Source: Spirochaetaceae bacterium UBA5556 (GTDB lineage: Bacteria > Spirochaetota > Spirochaetia > Treponematales > Rectinemataceae). Taken from it: a stretch of DNA of 64,000 bases. The stretch spans positions 62,001 to 126,000 of the forward strand of contig DIMW01000001.1 in assembly GCA_002425765.1 (NCBI GenBank). Reading direction: 5' to 3'. The notes under the pieces were generated by a model, which was given only the letters and a program-made list of their open reading frames with translations, was not told the DNA's origin and made no database searches. This document shows, in pieces, positions 17,581-26,165 of the stretch; within the stretch, counting starts at the first letter, position 1; each line of letters starts with the position of its first letter. A program made the translations under genes and the position numbers.

Positions 17581-18678
17581 TTAGTCTGCAAAAACTCCGT
17601 TTTCCATCACCGTCAATTCCTCGCCGGTCGGCATGAGGAGCATGACTGTAGGAAATTTCACGAGCCCGTCGAGGTGGATGAGGGACGGCGCGTCCTCGTC
17701 ATAGTTCGCTCCTATCGCGAAATGGATGGTACCCATGACTTTCTCGTCTTCAAGCATATTGCCGCCGATGCGCGCCGCCGAGTTGAGGCCTATGCCGAAT
17801 TCGCCCAAGTGCCGCGCGTTCGTGCCGTACGAAAGGGCGAGTTCGGGGGCCATCCCCTGTTCCCGGACGAGGCCGGCCGCCATATCGAGACCGCGCGCCA
17901 GGGCCTCTTCGAGCCTCCGCGCTTCCTCTCCGCCTTCGATGCCCATCACATAGCCGCCTCTCACCGTACAGGCGATGGGTGTCCGGATCACGATATCGCC
18001 CGCGATGTCGGAGATCGAGCCGTCGAATACGATAGTTCCCTCGGCGGATTTGATTGCCGGTGAAATGAATACTTCACCGGCGGGAAGGTTACCGCCCGCG
18101 CCGGCGTTGCGAAAATCGCCATCGTCGCGCATCGCCTTTCTGCCAGACACGCTGAACGTAATGTCGGTGCCGCGCGGGCTTCTCACCATCACGGCGGAGG
18201 CCTCGTCCAGCAGGGTCTCCAGCCTGTCCGCGGTGTCCCGCATGGCCGCGTAATCGACGGGAACCGCGCGGACGAAGATATCTTTCGTGATGCCCGGTGT
18301 CCAGACGGCCCGAATTTCTTGCACCCCGCGCAGAAGGTAATTGAAGATGTGGTCGTACGAGCGGCCGTCGGCCCCGACAAGCGGCACGGCGAGCCGCGCT
18401 CTGTCCTTGCCCAGCTTTTCCGTCGAGATGGACAGAATGACGTCGGGGCGCGCCTCGATCGCGCGCAGGACTTCATCCTCGGCGAAGTCGCCTTGAGTCT
18501 TCACCGGCTGGTAGAGAAGCTCCGCCTCGGCACCCATCGACACGGCCTCTCCGTAGAGGGCGAGCGCGATCTCGGCTTGCTCGGTATTGGGGTTCGTGAC
18601 GATCAGGACCTTCTCCGACTTCTTGAGTTCGAGACATTGTGAGAGCGCGATATGCGCAGTTTCAGAAAGAGAGTGCAC
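17581..18678 (-). CDS. Aminopeptidase, M29 (thermophilic aminopeptidase) family
   Basis: A 365-residue metallo-aminopeptidase of the M29/AmpS type. Family landmarks are GNLPAGEVFISP, GEFGIGLN, EDEKVMGTIHFAIG and HLDG, which hold the Glu/His/Asp metal ligands near the C-terminus. The N-terminal alpha/beta part (ALSQCLELKKSEKVLIVTN) is typical. The start is GTG at 18678 behind AGGAGCG. It lies 9 bp after tsaD in the same direction and is last in the yibQ-tsaD-M29 run. The physiological substrate is unknown; broad N-terminal peptide trimming is likely. Confidence 0.82.
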   Translation of the reverse strand: MHSLSETAHIALSQCLELKKSEKVLIVTNPNTEQAEIALALYGEAVSMGAEAELLYQPVKTQGDFAEDEVLRAIEARPDVILSISTEKLGKDRARLAVPLVGADGRSYDHIFNYLLRGVQEIRAVWTPGITKDIFVRAVPVDYAAMRDTADRLETLLDEASAVMVRSPRGTDITFSVSGRKAMRDDGDFRNAGAGGNLPAGEVFISPAIKSAEGTIVFDGSISDIAGDIVIRTPIACTVRGGYVMGIEGGEEARRLEEALARGLDMAAGLVREQGMAPELALSYGTNARHLGEFGIGLNSAARIGGNMLEDEKVMGTIHFAIGANYDEDAPSLIHLDGLVKFPTVMLLMPTGEELTVMENGVFAD

Positions 18679-18687
18679 TGTTCGCTC

Positions 18688-19695
18688 CTATCGTCGCTTG
18701 AAATCCATGACCCGGGAGCTGGGGGCTATGTCCCAGCCGTCGGTCTCTCCGCGGCTGAAGTAATGCCAGGCGATCCCGGCGACCATCGCCCCGTTGTCCC
18801 CGCACAGGGCCAGGGGCGGAAAAAACACCCGGAGATCGTCGTTTTTCCCGAGTTCGCGCCGGAGGTACGCGTTGGCCGCGACGCCGCCACCCGCGACGAT
18901 AGTCTGTATGCCCGTGTCGCGCACGGCCCTGTACAGGCGCGAAAGCAGTATGTCTATCGCTGTCTTGCGAAAGCTCGCGGCGATGTTCTCCGGGGTGGCT
19001 GTGGCACCCGGCCGCATATAGGATGGCAGATGGTGTATCACCGCGGTCTTCAAGCCCGAGTAGGACACGTCGTAGCGGTGCTCGCCCTTGTGCAGGGAGG
19101 GTAAGGGAAACTTGAAGGCCCGCTCGTCCCCTCGTTCCGCGAGCTGATCGATGGCAAGTCCGCCGGGGTATCCGAAACCGTAGTATTTAGCCACCTTGTC
19201 GAAGGCCTCTCCCGCCGCGTCGTCGATTGTCGTGCCCAGAACCGTGATTTTGTCGAAATCATCGGCCCGGCAGATGATCGTATGTCCTCCCGACACGAGA
19301 AGCCCCAAAAACGGATATTCGATGTGGCTTGCGAGCTGAGGCGCGTACAGGTGCGCGAGCATGTGGTTTACGCCCTTGAAAGGCAAATTGCGCGACCATG
19401 CAAGGGCCTTGGCAAATGAAAGTCCCACTGCCAACGAGCCGACAAGGCCCGGCTTTGCGGTCGCCGCGATGCCGTCGATGGCGCTGACATCAAGACCAGC
19501 CTCCGAGAGGGCGCGCCTCACCGCTCCCATAATCCACTCGATGTGGGCGCGGCTCGCCACTTCCGGCACCACGCCCTGATACCGCTCGTGGAGGGGTATC
19601 TGCGTCATGACGACATTCGAGAGAATGCGCCTCCCGTCTTCCACGACCGCGGCCGCGCACTCATCGCAGGATGTCTCAATCCCCAGAATCTGCAT
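18688..19695 (-). CDS. tsaD: tRNA N6-adenosine threonylcarbamoyltransferase
   Basis: The catalytic subunit for t6A37 formation on ANN-decoding tRNAs, working with TsaB and TsaE. It starts MQILGIETSCDECAAAVV; the metal-binding HMLAH (HMxAH) and the ASKH-fold motifs SGGHT and GGVAANAYLRREL are present. The frame runs further upstream, but the conserved N-terminus fixes the ATG at 19695, which overlaps the end of the YibQ-like gene by 20 bp. The length of 335 residues is normal. Confidence 0.95.
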   Translation of the reverse strand: MQILGIETSCDECAAAVVEDGRRILSNVVMTQIPLHERYQGVVPEVASRAHIEWIMGAVRRALSEAGLDVSAIDGIAATAKPGLVGSLAVGLSFAKALAWSRNLPFKGVNHMLAHLYAPQLASHIEYPFLGLLVSGGHTIICRADDFDKITVLGTTIDDAAGEAFDKVAKYYGFGYPGGLAIDQLAERGDERAFKFPLPSLHKGEHRYDVSYSGLKTAVIHHLPSYMRPGATATPENIAASFRKTAIDILLSRLYRAVRDTGIQTIVAGGGVAANAYLRRELGKNDDLRVFFPPLALCGDNGAMVAGIAWHYFSRGETDGWDIAPSSRVMDFKRR

Positions 19696-20728
19696 GCCCG
19701 GTATTCTCTTCGGCCTGCATCCGCATGTATTCACTGATGGTCGAAAGCGAGTATCCTTCTTCGACCAATTCCGGATAAATATCCATCAGGGTGGCGGCAA
19801 GATTAGCTGACCATACGTGACCGATCATCACGGCGGCGCTGTTCTTCCGCGCTATGCGCTTGCCCTCGTCGATTGCCGCGAGGATCGATTCGCGGTCGGT
19901 ATTGTTGTCAAGAAACACATTTCGCTCCATATATGGCGTTTCCGTTTCCCGGCACAGCTCTGCGGTGACAGTCCCCGGCGCCGTAAGGGAATCAAGATAA
20001 TACATGCCACGCTCTTTGACAAGTTTCAGGATAGGGGCCATGGCCTTCTTATCCCGGGTCACCGCCGATCCCATGTGATTGTTCATCCCTGCGGGAGGAT
20101 AGGGGAGGCTGTCGATATTCTCGGCGACCGTTTTTTCAATCGTCGCCTCGTCCATCGAGAGGTACACTGCGTGAGGGCCAGGATCATTGCCCCCCAGGGC
20201 CTCCATGGGCTGATGGAGGATGAGCTCCTTGCCCGCCTCGCGGATGGCAAGCGCGGAATCGGCGCTGTGGGGAAGCTGGGGAAGCACCGCGAAGGTGATA
20301 GGAAAAGGCAGCCTCAAAAAAGGCTTGAGCTCGCCGTTGTTGTAGCCTACGTCGTCGATGACGATGATGAGGGTAGGGTGCCCCGAGACCTTGGGGGCCA
20401 TCTGTTCTGGGCCTTGAGGCCGCGCGAGCCTGGCCACGGCCGCGCCGTCACCTTGAGGAGTCGACTGCGATTCATTGGTGGGCGCAGAACCCGAGAGCGG
20501 CTGAGCCCCGTGTGCTTGATCGTTTGGGGAAATGACCTTCAGATCCTCATATCCTGGAGGGAGTTCAATCACATACTCTGGTGTGCCATAGGGGCTTTTC
20601 TGGGTTTTTTGCGACGATTCTTTGGGCGTACAGGAATTTATTATCGCAGAGGCCGCGAATGCCGCGAGAGCGGCGCTCGCCAGAATGAGTGCATACGAAA
20701 AACCCCGATGAACATATTTTTTCCTCAC
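19676..20728 (-). CDS. YibQ-like divergent polysaccharide deacetylase
   Basis: A 350-residue exported protein: a basic start, then a hydrophobic segment (ALILASAALAAFAASAII) acting as a signal or anchor, a Pro/Ser-rich linker, then a deacetylase-fold domain from about residue 115. Signature motifs are LIIVIDDVGYN, FAVLPQLPHS, ILHQPMEALG and NNHMGSAVT. The family is related to NodB-type carbohydrate deacetylases and is thought to act in the periplasm. The GTG start has no Shine-Dalgarno sequence but a -10 hexamer 6 nt upstream. It overlaps tsaD, so the two are co-transcribed. Confidence 0.82.
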   Translation of the reverse strand: MRKKYVHRGFSYALILASAALAAFAASAIINSCTPKESSQKTQKSPYGTPEYVIELPPGYEDLKVISPNDQAHGAQPLSGSAPTNESQSTPQGDGAAVARLARPQGPEQMAPKVSGHPTLIIVIDDVGYNNGELKPFLRLPFPITFAVLPQLPHSADSALAIREAGKELILHQPMEALGGNDPGPHAVYLSMDEATIEKTVAENIDSLPYPPAGMNNHMGSAVTRDKKAMAPILKLVKERGMYYLDSLTAPGTVTAELCRETETPYMERNVFLDNNTDRESILAAIDEGKRIARKNSAAVMIGHVWSANLAATLMDIYPELVEEGYSLSTISEYMRMQAEENTGHADSGD

Positions 20729-20734
20729 GAGGCT

Positions 20735-20763
20735 ATGGTATCTTGAACAAAAGCGTTCATCAA
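20735..20763 (-). promoter_or_regulatory. Candidate yibQ-tsaD promoter, leaderless layout
   Basis: Minus strand: TTGATG (20763-20758), 17-bp spacer, TACCAT (20740-20735), then 6 nt to the GTG at 20728. The predicted start coincides with the initiation codon. Confidence 0.4.
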
Positions 20764-20842
20764 GGCGAGTGCGTGTAAAAATCGAGCGGCGCGGAGGTCA
20801 GGAGGGTGCACCGCGTCGCTCCAGAAAGTTTTTCTTAAGGTG

Positions 20843-21664
20843 TTATGCGGTCAGGCCCACACTCGCCGCTGTCTGCCACAGTGACTGCAGTGCCTTTTTT
20901 TCTATGTGCCGCACCGTTTCGGCGGAACATCCCACCGCCGAACCCACCGTTTTCAGCGACTGTTCGCGCCCGCCGCCAAGGCCAAATCGCCTCGATACAA
21001 CCTCGCGTTCCCGTCGCGGGAGAGTAGACAGAAGCCAAGAGCTCTGCCATGTGATGCTCGATTTTTCAATCTCCCGCTCCGGGTTGTAGCGCCAGTCTTC
21101 GTACACATCGAGGATAGACAGCTCGTCCGCGCCGGCCTGTTCCAGCGCCACGGGCTGGTCTCCCATGTGAAGAAGCGCGGAGACCTCGGACTCGCTGCAG
21201 CCCATCTCCTGCGCCAGCTCTTTCTCGGTCGGGCTCCGGGACATCTCAAGGCTCTTGCGCATCTGGATGGCGTTGATCCGCCGCAACGCGTCTTCTTTTC
21301 TGTGTGGCAGGCGAATCTGGCGGCCCGTATTCACCAGGGAGCGCGAGATAGCCTGGCGAATCCACCAGACGGCGTACGTCGAGAATTTTACATTTTTACC
21401 GGCATCAAAGCGCTCGGCAGCCTTCACGAGACCTATATTGCCTTCCTGAATCAGGTCCAGAAGTGAGTGTTGCGGTGTCCACATGGATTTGGCGATGCGG
21501 ACGACGAGACGCAGATTACCCTCCACGAGACGCTTGAGGGCACCTTTATCCCCTTTCGCGATTTTTCCTGCCAATATCGGTTCCTCTTGTCGGCTCACAA
21601 GGGGGATTCTGCGAATTGAATCAAAATAGAGCGCGAGGCTTTCGTCGTTGTCGGCAATGGTCAT
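20843..21664 (-). CDS. RNA polymerase sigma-70 family factor (alternative, RpoD/RpoS-like)
   Basis: A 273-residue sigma factor. Region 1.2/2 runs from ALYFDSIRRIPLVSR through LVEGNLRLVVRIAK and LLDLIQEGNIGLVKAAERFD to FSTYAVWWIRQAISR (regions 2.2-2.4). Region 3 (PTEKELAQEMGCSESEV) and region 4 (REREVVSRRFGLGG ... LKTVGSAVGCSAETVRHIEKKAL) follow. It lacks the N-terminal 1.1 domain of a housekeeping sigma, so it is a group 2-type alternative factor whose regulon cannot be inferred here. GGGAGG precedes the ATG. The 220 bp upstream (21665-21884) are AT-rich; a TATAAT is visible on the minus strand but lacks a good -35. Confidence 0.88.
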   Translation of the reverse strand: MTIADNDESLALYFDSIRRIPLVSRQEEPILAGKIAKGDKGALKRLVEGNLRLVVRIAKSMWTPQHSLLDLIQEGNIGLVKAAERFDAGKNVKFSTYAVWWIRQAISRSLVNTGRQIRLPHRKEDALRRINAIQMRKSLEMSRSPTEKELAQEMGCSESEVSALLHMGDQPVALEQAGADELSILDVYEDWRYNPEREIEKSSITWQSSWLLSTLPRREREVVSRRFGLGGGREQSLKTVGSAVGCSAETVRHIEKKALQSLWQTAASVGLTA

Positions 21665-21884
21665 GATGTTCCTCCCAAGATAGTTCTCGAAAGAAGAGCA
21701 TGCAAACCATGTGCCAAAGATAAGTATATTTTAATAAAAATTATATATCATCATAATAAAAATAATTACCATTATTCAGCAGTCAGGGGAAGGCGAGACG
21801 CGCTTCCTGGAACGACGCTCTTTGTATGATAAAAAACAACCTTCGGATAAAGAGCTGTCTACAAAACAAGACAGTGCCGCCCGC

Positions 21885-23159
21885 TCACTTGAGGTATTTC
21901 CGTGGGTCGACCGCCTGACCGTTGCGGAAAATGCTGAAGTGGAGGTGCGGCCCCGTGCTCTGTCCGGTATTGCCCGACCGGCCGATCACTTCTCCCTGGT
22001 TTACGCTCGCCCCCTTGCGGGTGAGCACCGTGTCGAGGTGGGCGTAGAGCGACTGATAGCCGTCGGGGTGCCGGATTATCACATAGTTGCCGAATACCGC
22101 GTTGTAGCCTGTGTCGGCGACCTTGCCTTCACGGGCGGCTTTGACGGACGTTCCTCTGTTTACCACGATGTCGATCGCCGAGTGGAAGGTACGCTGACTG
22201 CTGAAAGGATTGATGCGATAGCCAAAAGGCGAAGAGATGGGGCCGCGGACCGGCCAAATGAAGGTTTCACCATAGAAATTGCGCAGCACCGAGGCGTCGA
22301 GTTTCGCGTTGGGGATGAAAAGCCGGTCGCCGACACGAATGGTCGATGAGGAAATATTGTTCGCGTCGGCGATTCGCGTCATCTCGACGCCGTAGGACCT
22401 GGAGATTACCGAGAGGTTTTCATTTCTCTTTACGGTATGATAGACGCCGTTCATGTTCGGCACTTTCAGGGTTTTGCCGACCTGAAGCTGACTCTTCGAG
22501 TTGAGATTATTGGCTGAAATTACTGTGTCTTCGCGGAGGCCGAATTGGCGCGCTATTGTTTGCAAGGTGTCTCCGCGACGCACCGTATATGTCCTTTCAA
22601 CGAGAAGTGAAGGGAGGGGCGGAAGTGCCGTGTCGCCGGTCGCGGGGACGGAAGGTTCGGGTTCGAGCATGGCCATAAGCGCTTCCTGCGCCGAGTCCTC
22701 GTTGGGCAGAGCGATGACGGGATGGGAATGCGAGATGAGTGTGGCGGCGAGGATGCCCGCCCCCGCTATTGTCGCGGCGATCATGAAGACGACGAGGGCG
22801 CGCAGCAGAATTTTTCGGGTATTCCCCGCCGGCGCCATATGAAGAGAGAATCTTTTTTTTGCGGGCGCGGCCTCAACGGGCTTTTCTGTCTGGAGCGTGG
22901 TGTTCGCGGCGGGAGAGGGAGAAAAGAAAGGCTCGATGACGAAGTCTTTCCGGGGTTGGTCCTTTTCGGCTCTCTTCTTTCTATTTTCAGTTTTTTTCCC
23001 CAAAAAAAGCGGGCGGCGACGCTTACCGCTCCGCTCCTGATGAGATTTCACGGGGGATTTCACCAGGACATCCTCGCCCGACAATATGGAGACAAGCGGT
23101 TTGTGGAGAACCCGATCTGCCTCGATGACGGTGTCTTCAGACTGATAAAGTGAGTTCAT
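21885..23159 (-). CDS. LysM-domain M23 peptidoglycan endopeptidase
   Basis: A 424-residue envelope protein. It has a charged cytoplasmic N-terminus (about 110 residues, Lys-rich), one transmembrane segment (LLRALVVFMIAATIAGAGIL), two LysM domains (YTVRRGDTLQTIARQFGL; YHTVKRNENLSVISRSYGV) that bind glycan strands, then an M23/LytM domain (FGYRINPF, HSAIDI, YAHLDTV, GPHLHFSI). The HxxxD and HxH zinc ligands are intact, so endopeptidase activity is plausible. It is divergent from lepB; an inverted repeat sits just upstream. It probably participates in cell elongation or separation, or activates another hydrolase. Confidence 0.92.
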   Translation of the reverse strand: MNSLYQSEDTVIEADRVLHKPLVSILSGEDVLVKSPVKSHQERSGKRRRPLFLGKKTENRKKRAEKDQPRKDFVIEPFFSPSPAANTTLQTEKPVEAAPAKKRFSLHMAPAGNTRKILLRALVVFMIAATIAGAGILAATLISHSHPVIALPNEDSAQEALMAMLEPEPSVPATGDTALPPLPSLLVERTYTVRRGDTLQTIARQFGLREDTVISANNLNSKSQLQVGKTLKVPNMNGVYHTVKRNENLSVISRSYGVEMTRIADANNISSSTIRVGDRLFIPNAKLDASVLRNFYGETFIWPVRGPISSPFGYRINPFSSQRTFHSAIDIVVNRGTSVKAAREGKVADTGYNAVFGNYVIIRHPDGYQSLYAHLDTVLTRKGASVNQGEVIGRSGNTGQSTGPHLHFSIFRNGQAVDPRKYLK

Positions 23160-23170
23160 CGCACCTTTTG

Positions 23171-23192
23171 TATCGGCAAATATAGGCCGATA
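23171..23192. promoter_or_regulatory. Inverted repeat, candidate operator upstream of the LysM/M23 gene
   Basis: TATCGGC (23171-23177) and its exact complement GCCGATA (23186-23192) are separated by 8 bp. On the minus strand the spacer contains TATATT, a possible -10 for the M23 gene 12 bp before its ATG. A dimeric regulator bound here would cover that promoter. No good -35 is visible. Confidence 0.35.
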
Positions 23193-23236
23193 ATTTAACC
23201 TAAGCTGCCAAAAATCTGATTGCGAGAGGCATTTGA

Positions 23237-23665
23237 ATGAGTCAGGGGGTTCGGCATGCGGGGAGGAAGCCCGATGGCCTCGCTCTCACGCTCATTCTGG
23301 TCGTCGCCGCCGCCATTCTGGTGAGGACTTTCATCCTCGACGCGGCGGTTGTTGAGGGCAAGTCGATGCTGCCACACTACCGGAACGGGCGGGTGGTCTT
23401 TATTTTTAAGGCGGCGTACGGGATTCGGGGAATCGGCGGGAAATATCTGGTGTGCTGGAAACATCCTCCGAGAGGAGATGTCGTCGCCGCCCTGCGCCCG
23501 AACTCCGGGGAGATGGTGATAAAGAGAATCGGGGAAGTTCGTGGCGACAGGGGGCCGCCCGAATACTTCCTCATTGGCGATAACGGCATAGAGTCGATCG
23601 ATTCGAGGGATTTTGGTCTCGTGACTCTGAATGCGATTATAGGGAAGGTCCTTCCCCAGAGGTAG
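23237..23665 (+). CDS. lepB: Signal peptidase I
   Basis: A short (142-residue) type I signal peptidase that removes signal peptides of exported proteins. One N-terminal transmembrane segment (ALTLILVVAAAILVRTFIL) is followed by the box with the catalytic Ser (VEGKSMLP), the catalytic Lys in MVIKRIGEV, and the C-terminal GDN...SIDSRDFG box. It is smaller than E. coli LepB because the non-catalytic insertion is missing, as in many Gram-positive and spirochaetal forms. It is 5 bp upstream of the PBP gene; the two are clearly co-transcribed. Confidence 0.9.
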   Translation: MSQGVRHAGRKPDGLALTLILVVAAAILVRTFILDAAVVEGKSMLPHYRNGRVVFIFKAAYGIRGIGGKYLVCWKHPPRGDVVAALRPNSGEMVIKRIGEVRGDRGPPEYFLIGDNGIESIDSRDFGLVTLNAIIGKVLPQR

Positions 23666-23670
23666 AGTGG

Positions 23671-25545
23671 ATGGAGAATCACGCGCAGGCTCGGTTTCAT
23701 CGAAGAATGGTCACGCTCGTCGTGCTGCTTGCCATATTTGCAGCCGTCGTATTTGTGCGGTACGCGGCGCTGGCGCTCGAGGGGCCCGAGAATACCGGAC
23801 TTTCGGAGAGTGTCCCCCTTGAGCGCGGACGGATCCTCGACAGGAATGGCAAAGTGCTCGCCTTCGATATCCCCAAATTCAACCTCGCGATCCGGAAGAA
23901 CGAGGTTGATCCATACCGGATCAACGAAGACCTGGGCGCCGTCGCCCGTTCGCTCAATGTGAGCGCGGACACGCTTGAGCGGAAGATCCGCGAATCGGGC
24001 CAAAATTTTGTGTATCTTGCGAAGAGGCTCGACGTAGATACGGTAAAGCCACTGCAGGAGAAATTGGAGAAAGGACAGCTGGCGGGCTTCGTGCTGGAAG
24101 AGGTGAACGGCAGAATTTATCCGGAAGGACGACTCGCGTCCCATCTCCTCGGCTTCACCGGCGAGGGCAACAAGGGGCTCGAAGGGATCGAATATAAATA
24201 TGACGCCGAGCTCTCCGGCGCTCAGAGCGATAAAGCGCGCGGTAATGACATCTATCTCACCATCGATGCGCGTCTGCAGTATGCCCTGGAGCAGATCGCG
24301 CGCAAGGCGATAAGCGACAACAAGGCCGAGGCTCTCTTTATGATGGCCATGGATGTCAACAGCGGCGAAGTGCTCGCGTATGTTCAGATGCCCGACTTCG
24401 ATCCGAACAACTTCGGGAGTTTCAAGGAGTCGGAGCGCGAAGACAGGATGTCCGTGTATTCGTATGAACCGGGGAGCGTCTTCAAGATTTTTTCGATGGC
24501 CTCGATTTTGGACGCAGGCCTCATTACTCCGAAGACGACCTTCAACTGTGACGGCGCGTACCGAAAGACGCTTCCATCGGGAGAAAAGATCATAATAAAA
24601 GATTTGCACTCGTATGGAATTTTGGATTTGGCCGGCATTTTGGCCAAGAGCAGCAACGCGGGGGCGGGCTATGCCTCGGACCGGATGCCGGAGAGCGAGT
24701 TCTACTCGCGAATCCTGAATTTCGGCTTTGCCGAGAAGACGGGGATTGGATCTCCTGGCGAGAATCCCGGCAACCTCCGGGAGCCGGCGAAATGGTCCGC
24801 GCGCACAAAGCCCACCGTGGCGATCGGTCAGGAGATCCGCGTGACGGCCCTGCAGATGATCACCGCGGCGTCGGCGGTCGCCAATGGAGGCGTCCTGCTG
24901 AAGCCCGATACGGTGCTGCGCATAGAGGACGCGGACGGGAAGACCCTCTACGGGCACGACACCGTCGCGGTGAGGCGGGCCATCTCGCCAGAAACGTCGA
25001 GGGCGATCATGACCGCCATGGAGTCGGCCGCCAGCCTCGAAGGCACCGGCTGGCGCGCGAAAGTACCCGATGTGCGCATGGCCGTAAAGACAGGAACGGC
25101 CCAGATGATCGATCCCAAAACGAGGGCCTATTCCGACACCGACTACATCGCGAGCACGCTCGGTGTACTTCCTGCGGATAATCCGAAGATCGCCATCTAT
25201 GTCGCGATTGTGAAGCCAAAGGGTGAGTCATATCTTGGGGGCCAGATCGCGGCGCCTGTCCTGCGGGACGCGGCTGAGTCCGCCGTCGATATTCTTGGTG
25301 TGCCGCGCGGCAAGAGCCAGAATACGAGCCACGGCGGAGTCGTGACGATTCAGGAGCCGGCCTTCGCGTCGATTGGAGCGAAGATGCCCGATCTTACGGG
25401 CTTTTCCAAACGTCAGCTTCTGCCGCTCTTGCTCCGCGGCGATCTGGACGTCACGCTCGACGGCGACGGCTATGTGGTCGCGCAATCGCCACCTCCTGGT
25501 ACCGCGGTACAGGGTGGCACAAGAATAGTCCTTCGGCTACAATAG
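23671..25545 (+). CDS. Class B penicillin-binding protein with C-terminal PASTA domain (FtsI/SpoVD-like)
   Basis: A 624-residue septal-type transpeptidase. It has one N-terminal transmembrane segment, a dimerisation domain (LERGRILDRNGKVLAFD), and a transpeptidase domain with SVFK (active-site Ser in the SxxK motif), SSN (SxN) and KTGTAQ (KTG). The C-terminal 60 residues (MPDLTGFSKRQLLPLLLR through SPPPGTAVQGGTRIVL) are a PASTA domain that may sense muropeptides. It crosslinks peptidoglycan at division. It follows lepB by 5 bp; no mraY/mur cluster genes are nearby, so it is outside the usual dcw setting. Confidence 0.92.
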   Translation: MENHAQARFHRRMVTLVVLLAIFAAVVFVRYAALALEGPENTGLSESVPLERGRILDRNGKVLAFDIPKFNLAIRKNEVDPYRINEDLGAVARSLNVSADTLERKIRESGQNFVYLAKRLDVDTVKPLQEKLEKGQLAGFVLEEVNGRIYPEGRLASHLLGFTGEGNKGLEGIEYKYDAELSGAQSDKARGNDIYLTIDARLQYALEQIARKAISDNKAEALFMMAMDVNSGEVLAYVQMPDFDPNNFGSFKESEREDRMSVYSYEPGSVFKIFSMASILDAGLITPKTTFNCDGAYRKTLPSGEKIIIKDLHSYGILDLAGILAKSSNAGAGYASDRMPESEFYSRILNFGFAEKTGIGSPGENPGNLREPAKWSARTKPTVAIGQEIRVTALQMITAASAVANGGVLLKPDTVLRIEDADGKTLYGHDTVAVRRAISPETSRAIMTAMESAASLEGTGWRAKVPDVRMAVKTGTAQMIDPKTRAYSDTDYIASTLGVLPADNPKIAIYVAIVKPKGESYLGGQIAAPVLRDAAESAVDILGVPRGKSQNTSHGGVVTIQEPAFASIGAKMPDLTGFSKRQLLPLLLRGDLDVTLDGDGYVVAQSPPPGTAVQGGTRIVLRLQ

Positions 25546-25580
25546 GAATCCAGAGAATATTTTGCTCGAGGTTGCACATC

Positions 25581-26144
25581 ATGACAAGAGAACATGCGGT
25601 TGCTCTGTGGAGGCAGTGGAACTCCGACGAATCGCTGTGGCGTCATGCCCTTTCGGTTGAGGCGGCGATGCGTCATTTCGCGAAAAAGTATGGCGAGGAC
25701 GAAGAATACTGGGGACTCGTGGGGCTTTTGCACGATATCGATTATCAGAAGTATCCCGAAGAGCACCTGCGGCATGCACGGGATATCCTTGCGCCCGCTG
25801 GTTTTGACGACACATTCCTCCATTCGGTTGAGAGCCATGGATGGGGCATCTGTAGCGACGTTGAGCCCACCCATGTCATGGAAAAAGTGCTCTTTGCCAC
25901 CGACGAGTTGACGGGCTTCATAGCCGCGTGCGCGTACGTGCGCCCCTCGCGCAGTGTCCTCGACATGGAAGTGAAATCCGTGAAGAAGAAATGGGCGGCG
26001 GCGGCCTTCGCCGCGGGCGTACGCAGAAGCGTCATCGAGCAGGGCGCCCGGATGCTCGGCATCCCTCTCGAAGAGCTCATCGGGGAAACGATCTTGGCGC
26101 TGAGGAGCGCCGCGGCCGAAACGGGGCTCAAGGGGAATCTTTAA
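25581..26144 (+). CDS. HD-domain phosphohydrolase
   Basis: About 187 residues with the HD metal-binding pattern: RHALSVEAAMR (first His), LLHDID (HD pair) and later His/Asp (ESHGWG, ATDELTG). Proteins of this compact type often hydrolyse nucleotides or are annotated only as HDIG-domain proteins. An in-frame TTG at 25572 is possible, but the ATG at 25581 has a gagg 10 nt upstream. It lies between the PBP gene and ffh on the same strand, 21 bp before ffh. Confidence 0.72.
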   Translation: MTREHAVALWRQWNSDESLWRHALSVEAAMRHFAKKYGEDEEYWGLVGLLHDIDYQKYPEEHLRHARDILAPAGFDDTFLHSVESHGWGICSDVEPTHVMEKVLFATDELTGFIAACAYVRPSRSVLDMEVKSVKKKWAAAAFAAGVRRSVIEQGARMLGIPLEELIGETILALRSAAAETGLKGNL

Positions 26145-26165
26145 TTCTATATATGGAAAGATCAT

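Noticed and set aside
23377..24957. A 526-codon minus-strand frame over lepB and the PBP gene
   Set aside because: Antisense shadow; the plus strand carries signal peptidase and transpeptidase motifs.
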